From Sphingomonadales bacterium UBA658 (GTDB taxonomy: Bacteria; Pseudomonadota; Alphaproteobacteria; Sphingomonadales; Sphingomonadaceae), in the NCBI GenBank assembly GCA_002299195.1, contig DBOA01000012.1:1-5114 (forward strand): 5,114 nt of DNA, written 5' to 3'. The notes beneath the pieces were generated by a model. The model saw nothing but the letters and a program-made list of their open reading frames with translations, searched no databases and was not told the DNA's origin. Positions 1-4,893 of the stretch are shown here, piece by piece. Both the position numbers and the translations under genes were made by a program. Within the stretch, counting starts at the first letter, position 1. The number at the start of each line of letters is the position of its first letter.

Positions 1-389
1 TTGGGCCGGCTTTCGTAAATGATACCCAGCACGCCAATCGGCACGCGGATACGCGCCATCTGCAAACCATTGGGCTGCGTGCTGCTGTCGATGATTTGCC
101 CGACGGGGTCGGCCAGCACAGCAACCTGTTCCACCGCCGCAGCCATGGCCGTGATCCGCGCGTCGTCGAGTTTCAGGCGATCCAGCATGGCGGGGGACAG
201 GCCAGCATTGGTCCCTGCCGCCACGTCGATGGCATTGGCCGCAAGGATATCGGCGGATTGGTCGCGCAGAGCCTGGGCAGCATATGTTAACGCGCTCGCC
301 TTCGCCGCGTCATCCGCTGCGGCCAATAGCCGCGATGCGGCGCGCGCTTTGGTGGCTATCGATGCCATCAGGGTGTGATAATCGGTCAT
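1..389 (-). CDS. proA: Gamma-glutamyl phosphate reductase, N-terminal part (cut by window edge)
   Basis: This is the first ~129 residues of ProA, the NADPH-dependent cytosolic enzyme that reduces gamma-glutamyl phosphate to glutamate semialdehyde, the second step of proline synthesis. The reading frame is open from the ATG at 387-389 to the left edge. The protein begins MTDYHTLMASIATKARAAS, continues with the alanine-rich helical start usual for the family, then LAANAIDV, LDRLKLDD and VADP-like family segments, and reaches RIRVPIGVLGIIYESRP, the conserved stretch that precedes the cofactor-binding part. The rest, including the catalytic cysteine, is off the window. No strong Shine-Dalgarno sequence is visible before the ATG, but no better upstream start is seen. 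The gene is divergent from the M23 peptidase gene. Identification rests on recognised family motifs and is confident; only the exact start is open. Confidence 0.93.
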   Translation of the reverse strand, partial: MTDYHTLMASIATKARAASRLLAAADDAAKASALTYAAQALRDQSADILAANAIDVAAGTNAGLSPAMLDRLKLDDARITAMAAAVEQVAVLADPVGQIIDSSTQPNGLQMARIRVPIGVLGIIYESRP

Positions 390-679
390 AAGATAAACCC
401 GTAGAGAAGTGCCCACAAAAGGGAAAGGTGCCGTTCATTTCAACCGGTTCAGCGCCGTCCTTTGCCCGAATCGCCGGAAAAGCGTTGATTTTACGGCATT
501 TTACGCGAATCGGCTATGCCGGGCATGCACGAACAGTTCACGATTTTTGACATTTGGAAAAGGTTTTCCACAGCTCATCGTGTGACTCTTTCGACTCGTC
601 ACGAGTCCGGCCTCGGCGATTCGCGCCTGCCATTTTGCTCTGCTACGGCCGCGCAACAGAACAAAAAACGGGGTGGGAC
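390..679. promoter_or_regulatory. Divergent intergenic region between proA and the M23 peptidase gene
   Basis: This 290-bp gap drives proA leftward and the peptidase-bactofilin unit rightward. Visible elements are six GANTC sites at 468, 507, 584, 593, 603 and 618; a perfect TTGACA (547-552) that could be a rightward -35, although no good -10 follows at 16-18 bp; the dyad TGGAAAAGGTTTTCCA (555-570); the dyad GACTCGTCACGAGTC (593-607); ATGCCGGGCAT (516-526); and TTTTACG repeated 10 bp apart (489-495 and 499-505). A leftward TTGAAA (443 to 438) could serve proA but again lacks a clear -10. The elements are seen directly; their roles are inferred. Confidence 0.5.
564..572 (+). promoter_or_regulatory. 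DnaA-box-like 9-mer
   Basis: TTTTCCACA differs from the consensus DnaA box TTATCCACA at one position. It overlaps the right arm of the 16-bp dyad at 555-570 and lies 12 bp upstream of the GANTC triplet at 584-607. A single box can occur by chance; the promoter location and the neighbouring CcrM-type sites make a regulatory role worth considering. Confidence 0.3.
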
Positions 680-1855
680 GTGTCGCTAAAGACCAGAATG
701 TCGGGGTGGAAAAACCGGATAGCTGGATGGTTTATTGACCGCGAGTTTTTCATGCGGGCCAATGGCCAAGTCCGGTTCTTGAAACTGAGTGCACAATTGC
801 AACGCCGCGTTGCGGGTACCGTCGCGTCCGTCGTCGGCCTTTGGCTGGTCGTCACGCTTGGCATGGCGATCAATCAAGTGAGCGTTACCGCGCAGCGGGT
901 GGCGTTGAGCGAGCAAGAGGCGAAGGTCGAATCGGCCGAAGAACGCGTCGCCAATTATCGCGGCTCCATCGATGAAGTGGCGAAGGATCTTGAGCGGCGG
1001 CAGAAAATGCTGGAAAGCTTGAGCGATCAATATCTGGGCGACGTTCCGCAAGCCGATCCGCAAGCGCCTGCAAAGGCGAAGCCCGCCGCCGAAGACCAAA
1101 CCGTAAAAACCATCAGCGCCGTCGTGCCAGAGGCCGCTGGCCTCGCCCGTGTTGAAGTCCGCCAAATCCAGTTCGCCGAAAAAATGACCAAGGTTGCCTT
1201 GGCCCGCACGTCAAAGGCAGAGGCGGCCATCCGCCAGTTCGGCCTGAACCCCGATGTGCTCGCACGGCAGGCGCGCAGCGCACAGGGCGGTGTGTTTGAA
1301 CCCTTTTTCGGCAGCGCCAAAAAAGACGTCCGTGACCCGCGCTTTTTGAAACTGGCCGCATCGCTGAGCCGCATGGACGCCATGGAGCGCGCGCTGGCCG
1401 CGATCCCGACGTCGATGCCCGCCGCCGCCGTGATGATGTCGAGCGGCTTTGGTTTCCGCAGTGATCCCTTCACCGGTGGGGGCGCAATGCATGCCGGTTT
1501 GGATTTCAAGGGTCCGGTGGGCACGCCAATCCTATCTGCAGCCGAAGGCCGTGTGACTTTTGCCGGCTTCAACGGCGGTTATGGCAAGACAGTTGAAATT
1601 ACGCATGCCAACGGGCTATTAACGCGCTATGCCCATCTTTCCGGTGTGCATGTTACGCGGGGCCAAATGGTGCATCGTGGCTTGCAAATCGGACGAATGG
1701 GAAGCACAGGGCGATCGACGGGCAGCCATTTGCATTTCGAGGTCCGCCTGAATGGTCGGGCGATCAACCCGAGAAAGTTTTTGGAGGCCAACCCTGATGT
1801 TCTCAAAGTCCAAACAGTCGCCGGAAACCGCGCCGGCAACGCCGCAAAGGAATAA
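680..1855 (+). CDS. Membrane-anchored M23 (LytM-type) peptidoglycan endopeptidase, LmdC-like
   Basis: Predicted zinc endopeptidase that cuts peptide cross-links of peptidoglycan in the periplasm. With the GTG start at 680 the product has 391 residues. It has a short cytoplasmic tail with the segment REFFMRANGQVRFLKLS (21-37), one membrane span (about 44-65), a coiled coil (about 70-115), a Pro/Ala-rich linker, and a C-terminal M23 domain (about 252-370). The domain carries the zinc and catalytic set: H271 and D275 in HAGLD, H319 in RYAHLS, and H350 and H352 in SHLHFE. All are present, so it should be active rather than a degenerate EnvC-like activator. The frame is open upstream to a TTG at 554, but that would place the promoter-like TTGACA and operator-like dyads inside or against the gene and adds a non-family N-terminus. 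GTG 680 follows a G-rich stretch (671-678); ATG 698 is an alternative. The gene overlaps the bactofilin gene by 59 bp. In Hyphomonas neptunium a similar peptidase, LmdC, works with bactofilin BacA through its cytoplasmic tail. Confidence 0.88.
   Translation: MSLKTRMSGWKNRIAGWFIDREFFMRANGQVRFLKLSAQLQRRVAGTVASVVGLWLVVTLGMAINQVSVTAQRVALSEQEAKVESAEERVANYRGSIDEVAKDLERRQKMLESLSDQYLGDVPQADPQAPAKAKPAAEDQTVKTISAVVPEAAGLARVEVRQIQFAEKMTKVALARTSKAEAAIRQFGLNPDVLARQARSAQGGVFEPFFGSAKKDVRDPRFLKLAASLSRMDAMERALAAIPTSMPAAAVMMSSGFGFRSDPFTGGGAMHAGLDFKGPVGTPILSAAEGRVTFAGFNGGYGKTVEITHANGLLTRYAHLSGVHVTRGQMVHRGLQIGRMGSTGRSTGSHLHFEVRLNGRAINPRKFLEANPDVLKVQTVAGNRAGNAAKE
1783..1787 (+). promoter_or_regulatory. Shine-Dalgarno site of the bactofilin gene
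   Basis: GGAGG lies 9 bases before the ATG at 1797, inside the end of the upstream peptidase gene. It decides the bactofilin start against the in-frame ATG at 1752, which would add 15 residues of no family character. Confidence 0.75.
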
Positions 1856-2276
1856 TAACGTGCGTAATAGTTCGGGTCATACATTTTCTGTCATAGCTTC
1901 CGATGTCGAAATCGTCGGCAACCTCACCGCCCGCGTGGATCTGCACGTCGATGGCAAGGTGCAGGGCGACGTGACATGCGGCAATCTGGTGCAGGGCGAA
2001 GGCAGCATTATCGCAGGCAAGGTCATTGCCGAATCGGCCAAGCTGTCCGGCCATGTCGAAGGTTCAATCGAGGCCAATGATCTGGTGATCGAATCCACCG
2101 CGCGTATCGTGGGCGATGTCGTGTACAGCAATCTGACAATCGCCCCGGGCGGTCAGATTGACGGCAAGTTCCGGCACAAATCATCGAAGGGAGCGCCAAC
2201 CACCGCGCGCCCGACCGCCAATGTTGCCAAGCAAGCGGAGCCGTTGATCCTTGGGGCCGAATCCAAAGTCATCTAA
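1797..2276 (+). CDS. Bactofilin (polymer-forming cytoskeletal protein, DUF583 family)
   Basis: A 159-residue bactofilin, a nucleotide-independent cytoskeletal protein that polymerises into filaments or sheets under the inner membrane and places cell-wall enzymes. The core (about residues 30-126) is the right-handed beta-helix repeat, visible as regularly spaced short strands with glycine turns such as VEIVGNL, VDGKVQGDV, IIAGKVIAESAKLSGHVEG and IVGDVVYSNLTIAPGGQIDGKF. The core is flanked by disordered, polar N- and C-terminal tails, as is usual. The N-terminus MFSKSKQS closely resembles MFSKQAKS, the membrane-targeting peptide known from Caulobacter BacA, which supports both the start and membrane association. 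The ATG at 1797 has a good Shine-Dalgarno GGAGG. It overlaps the M23 peptidase gene by 59 bp, implying translational coupling and a shared complex. No clear terminator follows directly; the next 90 bp contain TTTCCTACA repeats. Confidence 0.93.
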   Translation: MFSKSKQSPETAPATPQRNNNVRNSSGHTFSVIASDVEIVGNLTARVDLHVDGKVQGDVTCGNLVQGEGSIIAGKVIAESAKLSGHVEGSIEANDLVIESTARIVGDVVYSNLTIAPGGQIDGKFRHKSSKGAPTTARPTANVAKQAEPLILGAESKVI

Positions 2277-2280
2277 ACGA

Positions 2281-2310
2281 TTTCCTACATCGGCAAGATT
2301 ATTTCCTACA
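2281..2310 (+). repeat. Direct repeat of TTTCCTACA, 21 bp apart
   Basis: ATTTCCTACA occurs at 2280-2289 and again at 2301-2310, exactly 21 bp (two helical turns) apart, just 3' of the bactofilin stop. A third copy lies inverted at 2704-2712; the second and third agree over TTTCCTACAAA (2302-2312 versus the complement of 2702-2712). The pair could be tandem binding sites; the inverted third copy could mark the other end of an element of about 410 bp. Confidence 0.55.
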
Positions 2311-2346
2311 AAAACTAAACGCGGCCCTGCTGCGTGCAAAGGGGGG

Positions 2347-2609
2347 ACGGCCGGCGCGGAAGCGCTGGTGCGTGCTTCCGGCTGATGGTGTTGGTTGATT
2401 AAGGCCCGCTTGTTCCATCAGGCTATTGCCCCCGGGCCGCCTTTGCTGGCTGGCATGCTGTCCATCGGGGGGAAGGTTCGTAAACCCCCAAAGGCTGTCC
2501 GCACGGACAGGACGGTTTCCCGCCACATCCAACCATGTTTGCGCTGTTCAGAGCTTGATGCAACAGGCCCTTTTTCAGGCTGAAGCACGCACCCTATCGC
2601 GCCGACCGT
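2347..2609. ncRNA. Candidate large structured RNA (long imperfect inverted repeat)
   Basis: Three nested pairings share one axis. 2347-2358 pairs with 2598-2609 (11 of 12 Watson-Crick; the odd pair is G·U if read on the minus strand). 2367-2378 pairs with 2582-2593 (12 of 12, GGTGCGTGCTTC). 2409-2423 pairs with 2553-2567 (14 of 15 counting two G·U pairs if read on the plus strand). The 129-base interior has its own hairpins at 2467-2489 and 2495-2510. Such nested pairing is unlikely by chance and suggests a folded RNA of about 260 bases, but the G·U evidence does not choose a strand. A weak minus-strand terminator-like hairpin followed by TTTAGTTTTTG lies at about 2311-2332. A remnant of a palindromic element would give the same picture. 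I do not recognise a known RNA family. Confidence 0.35.
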
Positions 2610-2684
2610 GCCAACAGGTTTCCCCGCCAGCGTTCCCGTCATCCCGACCAGCGTTCCGGACCGCCGCCTGCATGACGCGACTCG

Positions 2685-2703
2685 AATAACCGATATGGTT
2701 ATT
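2685..2703. other. Perfect 7-bp hairpin next to the inverted TTTCCTACAAA copy
   Basis: AATAACC and GGTTATT surround the loop GATAT. The right arm runs into the repeat at 2702-2712. It is A/T-rich with no immediate T-run, so it is not a convincing terminator on either strand; it may be part of an element end or a protein-binding dyad. Confidence 0.35.
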
Positions 2704-2712
2704 TGTAGGAAA
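2702..2712 (-). repeat. Inverted copy of TTTCCTACAAA
   Basis: TTTGTAGGAAA at 2702-2712 is the exact reverse complement of 2302-2312. The two enclose the structured region 2313-2701 like terminal inverted repeats, although I find no convincing target-site duplication outside them. Confidence 0.5.
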
Positions 2713-2732
2713 GTTGTTTTTGGCCCGCGCAC

Positions 2733-2764
2733 AAAAAAGGCCCGAACCATCGCGGGTCCGGGCC
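2733..2764 (-). terminator. Intrinsic terminator downstream of amtB
   Basis: On the minus strand a 10-bp stem (arms 2764-2755 and 2748-2739, one G·U pair) closes a 6-base loop and is followed at once by six T residues (2738-2733). The non-Watson-Crick pair is G·U only on the minus strand (A·C on the plus strand), which fits transcription from the amtB side. It lies 124 bp past the amtB stop and should end the glnK-amtB transcript and any small RNA within its 3' UTR. Confidence 0.88.
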
Positions 2765-2836
2765 ATGAGTTGGATGTTCGCGGGAGGAACATCGGGAGGA
2801 GGCGGAGCGTATTAGGAAAGGAGAGAACGCCCCGCC
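2733..2836 (-). ncRNA. Candidate small RNA with CCUCCUCCC motif in the amtB 3' UTR
   Basis: Read on the minus strand, this 104-base module has three consecutive hairpins. Hairpin 1 has arms 2836-2827 and 2810-2801 (10 bp, one G·U) with a C/U-rich 16-base loop. A 7-base linker UCCUCCC (2800-2794) completes the exact motif CCUCCUCCC (2802-2794). Hairpin 2 has arms 2793-2787 and 2779-2773 (7 bp, perfect) with loop CUCCCGC. The third is the terminator hairpin with U6. Exposed CCUCC sequences mimic the 16S rRNA anti-Shine-Dalgarno end and are the hallmark of alphaproteobacterial small RNAs such as the CcsR/cuckoo RNAs of Rhodobacter, which bind ribosome binding sites of target mRNAs. The start begins about 50 bases after the amtB stop. 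I see no strong promoter, so it may be processed from the amtB mRNA; TAAAGT (2855-2850) is a weak possible -10. Confidence 0.5.
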
Positions 2837-2863
2837 GCCAAGCTGTAAAACTTTAGGTTGGTC

Positions 2864-2881
2864 GTGCGGACGAAGCCGCAC
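2864..2881 (-). other. Hairpin directly after the amtB stop
   Basis: GTGCGG and CCGCAC arms enclose a 6-base loop (CTTCGT on the minus strand), 6 bp past the amtB stop codon. There is no T-run after it, so it is not an intrinsic terminator. It could shield the 3' UTR or guide processing of the candidate small RNA that follows. Confidence 0.4.
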
Positions 2882-2887
2882 TCCCGA

Positions 2888-4351
2888 TTAATAATTATAC
2901 GCACGCTCACCATGTTCCGTGATGTCCAGGCCTTCGCGTTCTGCATCTTCTGCGGGACGCAGGCCTGTGGTGAATTTCAGTCCATAGAACAGGATTGCCG
3001 AGACAACCGCCGTCCACAATACTGTCGTGCCGACGGCCCAGGCCTGGGTCATCACCTGACCAGCCATGTCATATTCGCCGGGGATGGCGGGGAAGACCGT
3101 GTAGTCGATCCAGCCCTGACCGCCCAATGCGGGGTCAGCGACCACGCCGGTGGCGATCGCGCCGACAATACCGCCGATGCCATGGACACCGAAGACGTCG
3201 AGCGTATCGTCATAGCCAAGCTTGTTCTTCACATAGGCCACGAAGACATAGCACAGACCCGATGCCGCAAAGCCGAGGAGGATTGAGGTCATGGGCGCTG
3301 CAAATCCGCTCGCTGGCGTAATCGCAACCAGACCCGCAACCGCGCCAGTAACCGCACCCAACAACGATGGCTTACCGTGGTGGAACTGTTCAATCAGGCA
3401 CCATGCAACCGCAGCGGCAGCCGTGGCGACAAAGGTGTTGATGAAGGCAAGTGCAGCAAGGCCGTTGGCTTCGAGGTTCGAGCCAGCGTTAAATCCGAAC
3501 CAGCCCACCCACAGAAGCGACGCACCAATCATGGTCATGGTCATCGAGTGTGGGGGGGTTGCTTCTTTGCCATGGCCGACGCGCTTGCCAATGATGAGGC
3601 AGCCGACAAGACCAGCAATACCGGCATTGATGTGAACGACCGTGCCGCCCGCGAAATCAAGTGCGCCCCAGCCCCACAGCAGACCCATGTCGGTCGGTGC
3701 ATCAACCAGAAAGTCTGGTCCAGCCCAGTACCACACCATATGTGCGATCGGGAAATAAGCGAATGTCAGCCACAATACCGTGAAGATCATCAAGGGTGTG
3801 AACTTGATACGCTCTGCAAATGCGCCGACGATCAACGCCGGCGTGATGCAGGCAAAGGTCATCTGGAACACCACAAAGGCATATTCGGGAATGTAGACAT
3901 TGTTGCTGAACGTGGCCGCGTAAGTCGTGGCATCAACGCCCTGCAGAAATATCTTTGAAAAGCCACCGATGAAGGCGTTACCGCTGGTGAAGGCCAGGCT
4001 GTAGCCATAAGTGACCCAGACAAGCGCCGCGACCGACACAATCATGAACACCTGCATAAGCAGGCTGAGCATATTTTTGGTGCGGACAAGGCCGCCGTAA
4101 AACAGCGCAAGCGCCGGAATCGACATCAGCAATACCAATGCAGAGCTAATCAGCATCCACGTCGTATCGCCCTTGTCGACCATGCCGGCCATTTGTTCAA
4201 CGGTCGGTGCCTTAATCGGGCCGTCGGCGACGGCAACCGCCACCGCTGCCGCACCATCAGCAGCTTTTTCGGCTGCCTCCTGTGCGAAGGCCGGCAAAGC
4301 AGCGAACAATGTCGCCCCCGCCGCGCCTAGAAACTTAAGTGTCTTGGACAT
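2888..4351 (-). CDS. amtB: Ammonium transporter AmtB
   Basis: A 487-residue inner-membrane ammonium transporter of the Amt/Mep/Rh family, expected as a trimer with about 11 membrane spans per subunit. A cleavable signal peptide is visible (residues 1-23, ending AFA before QE), as in E. coli AmtB, followed by an Ala-rich periplasmic stretch. Key residues match E. coli: F166 in TFACIT and F287 in GFNAGS (phenylalanine gate), W207 and S291 (periplasmic site), D232 in LDFAGG, and the pore twin histidines H240 (VVHINAG) and H390 (GVHG), with the same 8- and 150-residue spacings as in E. coli. The C-terminal tail EREGLDITEHGERAY is the conserved cytoplasmic segment that responds to PII binding. The ATG at 4349-4351 follows AGGGGA. 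The gene lies 31 bp after the PII gene in one operon and ends before an intrinsic terminator at 2733-2764. Length and motifs are complete; the call is secure. Confidence 0.97.
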   Translation of the reverse strand: MSKTLKFLGAAGATLFAALPAFAQEAAEKAADGAAAVAVAVADGPIKAPTVEQMAGMVDKGDTTWMLISSALVLLMSIPALALFYGGLVRTKNMLSLLMQVFMIVSVAALVWVTYGYSLAFTSGNAFIGGFSKIFLQGVDATTYAATFSNNVYIPEYAFVVFQMTFACITPALIVGAFAERIKFTPLMIFTVLWLTFAYFPIAHMVWYWAGPDFLVDAPTDMGLLWGWGALDFAGGTVVHINAGIAGLVGCLIIGKRVGHGKEATPPHSMTMTMIGASLLWVGWFGFNAGSNLEANGLAALAFINTFVATAAAAVAWCLIEQFHHGKPSLLGAVTGAVAGLVAITPASGFAAPMTSILLGFAASGLCYVFVAYVKNKLGYDDTLDVFGVHGIGGIVGAIATGVVADPALGGQGWIDYTVFPAIPGEYDMAGQVMTQAWAVGTTVLWTAVVSAILFYGLKFTTGLRPAEDAEREGLDITEHGERAYNY

Positions 4352-4382
4352 TTTCTGGTTCCCCTAGCTTGCTATTGTCGCG

Positions 4383-4721
4383 TCAAAGCGCGGTTTCGTT
4401 GGTGTCGCCCGTGCGGATGCGCAGGGCACCGGCAAGTTCGAATTCAAATATCTTTCCGTCTCCAATGGCGCCTGTTTCGGCGGCCTGCTGAATGGCCTCG
4501 ACAACGGCAGGGGCCTGATCGGACGCGCATGCGACCTCGATTTTCACCTTGGGCACCATGTTGGTTGCATATTCGGCACCGCGATAAATTTCGGTCTGCC
4601 CTTTTTGTCGGCCAAAGCCTTTGACCTCAGTTACGGTCATACCCGACACGCCGAGCGCCGTGAGCGCTTCGCGCACCGGGTCCAGCTTGTGCGGCTTAAT
4701 AATGGCAATAATATATTTCAT
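4383..4721 (-). CDS. glnK: Nitrogen regulatory protein P-II (GlnK/GlnB type)
   Basis: A 112-residue PII signal protein, the exact length usual for the family. It senses ATP/ADP and 2-oxoglutarate and is modified by uridylylation; next to amtB its expected partner is the transporter, whose pore it plugs when nitrogen is plentiful. The start MKYIIAIIKPHKLDPVREAL is the family N-terminus. The T-loop (about 37-55, GRQKGQTEIYRGAEYATNM) carries Y51, the uridylylation site, and Q39 and K58 are present for ligand binding. The B-loop TGAIGDGKIF (83-92) and the end RIRTGD follow. The frame is open 75 bases farther upstream, but that extension would cover the sigma-54 promoter, and the ATG at 4721 follows GGGGG; I reject the longer form. 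Upstream lie sigma-54 and NtrC-like sites. The glnK rather than glnB name rests on the amtB linkage and nitrogen promoter, since sequence alone hardly separates them. Confidence 0.95.
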   Translation of the reverse strand: MKYIIAIIKPHKLDPVREALTALGVSGMTVTEVKGFGRQKGQTEIYRGAEYATNMVPKVKIEVACASDQAPAVVEAIQQAAETGAIGDGKIFEFELAGALRIRTGDTNETAL

Positions 4722-4754
4722 GCACGCCCCCAATTTTGGTTGTGCAGTGCAATA

Positions 4755-4770
4755 AGCAAACACCGTGCCA
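4755..4770 (-). promoter_or_regulatory. Sigma-54 promoter of glnK-amtB
   Basis: On the minus strand TGGCACG (4770-4764), four bases, then TTGCT (4759-4755) matches the sigma-54 consensus fully, with GG (4769-4768) and GC (4757-4756) separated by 10 bp. Transcription should start near 4744, giving a leader of about 23 bases before the PII start codon. Confidence 0.92.
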
Positions 4771-4791
4771 GAAACGGGAAATACACGTAAA

Positions 4792-4808
4792 TGCAACGAT
4801 TATAGGCA
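4792..4808 (-). promoter_or_regulatory. NtrC-like site (proximal), overlapping a -10
   Basis: TGC-N11-GCA, centred near -56 from the predicted sigma-54 start. It contains TATAAT (4804-4799, minus strand), so NtrC bound here would cover the -10 of the sigma-70-like promoter. Confidence 0.45.
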
Positions 4809-4828
4809 ATAGGGGCAGCACATATCCA
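4799..4828 (-). promoter_or_regulatory. Sigma-70-like promoter of glnK-amtB
   Basis: TATAAT (4804-4799), a perfect -10, with TGGATA (4828-4823) as a 4-of-6 -35 at 18-bp spacing. It could provide basal expression of glnK-amtB alongside the sigma-54 promoter, starting near 4792. Confidence 0.45.
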
Positions 4829-4846
4829 CGCCACCATCCTGCAAAA

Positions 4847-4863
4847 TGCCTAAAATTTAATCA
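4847..4863 (-). promoter_or_regulatory. NtrC-like site (middle, one core mismatch)
   Basis: Plus strand TGCCTAAAATTTAATCA fits TGC-N11-GCA with one core mismatch (TCA for GCA) and shares TGCCTAA with the distal site. Its centre (4855) is 29 bp from the distal centre, close to three helical turns, and about -111 from the predicted sigma-54 start. Confidence 0.5.
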
Positions 4864-4875
4864 GCAGAGCATCAC

Positions 4876-4892
4876 TGCCTAAATATTAGGCA
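4876..4892 (-). promoter_or_regulatory. NtrC enhancer site (distal, perfect dyad)
   Basis: TGCCTAAATATTAGGCA is a perfect 7-bp dyad with a 3-bp centre and fits the NtrC core TGC-N11-GCA. It is centred at 4884, about -140 from the predicted sigma-54 start, and starts one base after the stop codon of the upstream gene. There is no T-run, so it is unlikely to be that gene's terminator. Confidence 0.65.
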
Positions 4893-4893
4893 T

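Larger units (their letters stand above)
2277..2732. other. 456-bp non-coding region with nested inverted repeats
   Basis: I see no credible protein gene here. The short open frames lack recognisable domains and good start signals, and several run through the terminator at 2733-2764. The stretch contains TTTCCTACA repeats at both ends, a long imperfect inverted repeat (2347-2609), internal GC-rich hairpins at 2467-2489 and CTGTCC/GGACAG at 2495-2510, and a 7-bp perfect hairpin at 2685-2703. It resembles neither tRNA, tmRNA, RNase P nor a cobalamin riboswitch by the motifs I can check. Possible natures are a large structured RNA or a decayed palindromic mobile element. Confidence 0.6.

Noticed and set aside
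554..679. N-terminal extension of the M23 peptidase from TTG at 554
   Set aside because: TTG start without a Shine-Dalgarno sequence, non-family residues, and overlap with promoter-like and dyad elements; GTG 680 or ATG 698 fits the family better.
1027..1572. Minus-strand open frame of 181 codons opposite the M23 peptidase gene
   Set aside because: Shadow frame of the peptidase gene, whose motifs and domain order are clear.
2341..2600. Cobalamin riboswitch, because of GGTGCGTGCTTCC and GCCCCCG
   Set aside because: The B12-box and the other conserved core segments in the required order are absent, and no cobalamin-related gene is near.
2418..2792. Minus-strand open frame of 124 codons
   Set aside because: It starts upstream of and reads through the amtB terminator and the long inverted repeat, with no recognisable domain; GC-rich sequence often gives such open frames.
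2786..2811. GGAAC-N17-CGTA resembling an EcfG general-stress promoter on the plus strand
   Set aside because: The -10 is imperfect, the GGAAC is part of hairpin 2 of the candidate small RNA, and no gene follows in that direction.
3377..3958. Plus-strand open frame of 193 codons opposite amtB
   Set aside because: Shadow of the amtB coding strand; low-complexity composition and no family signal.
4722..4796. N-terminal extension of the PII protein
   Set aside because: It would cover the sigma-54 promoter and the PII family starts at MKYIIAIIKP.
4876..4892. Dyad as terminator of the EEP-family gene
   Set aside because: A/T-rich stem with a 3-base loop and no T-run; it fits an NtrC site better.
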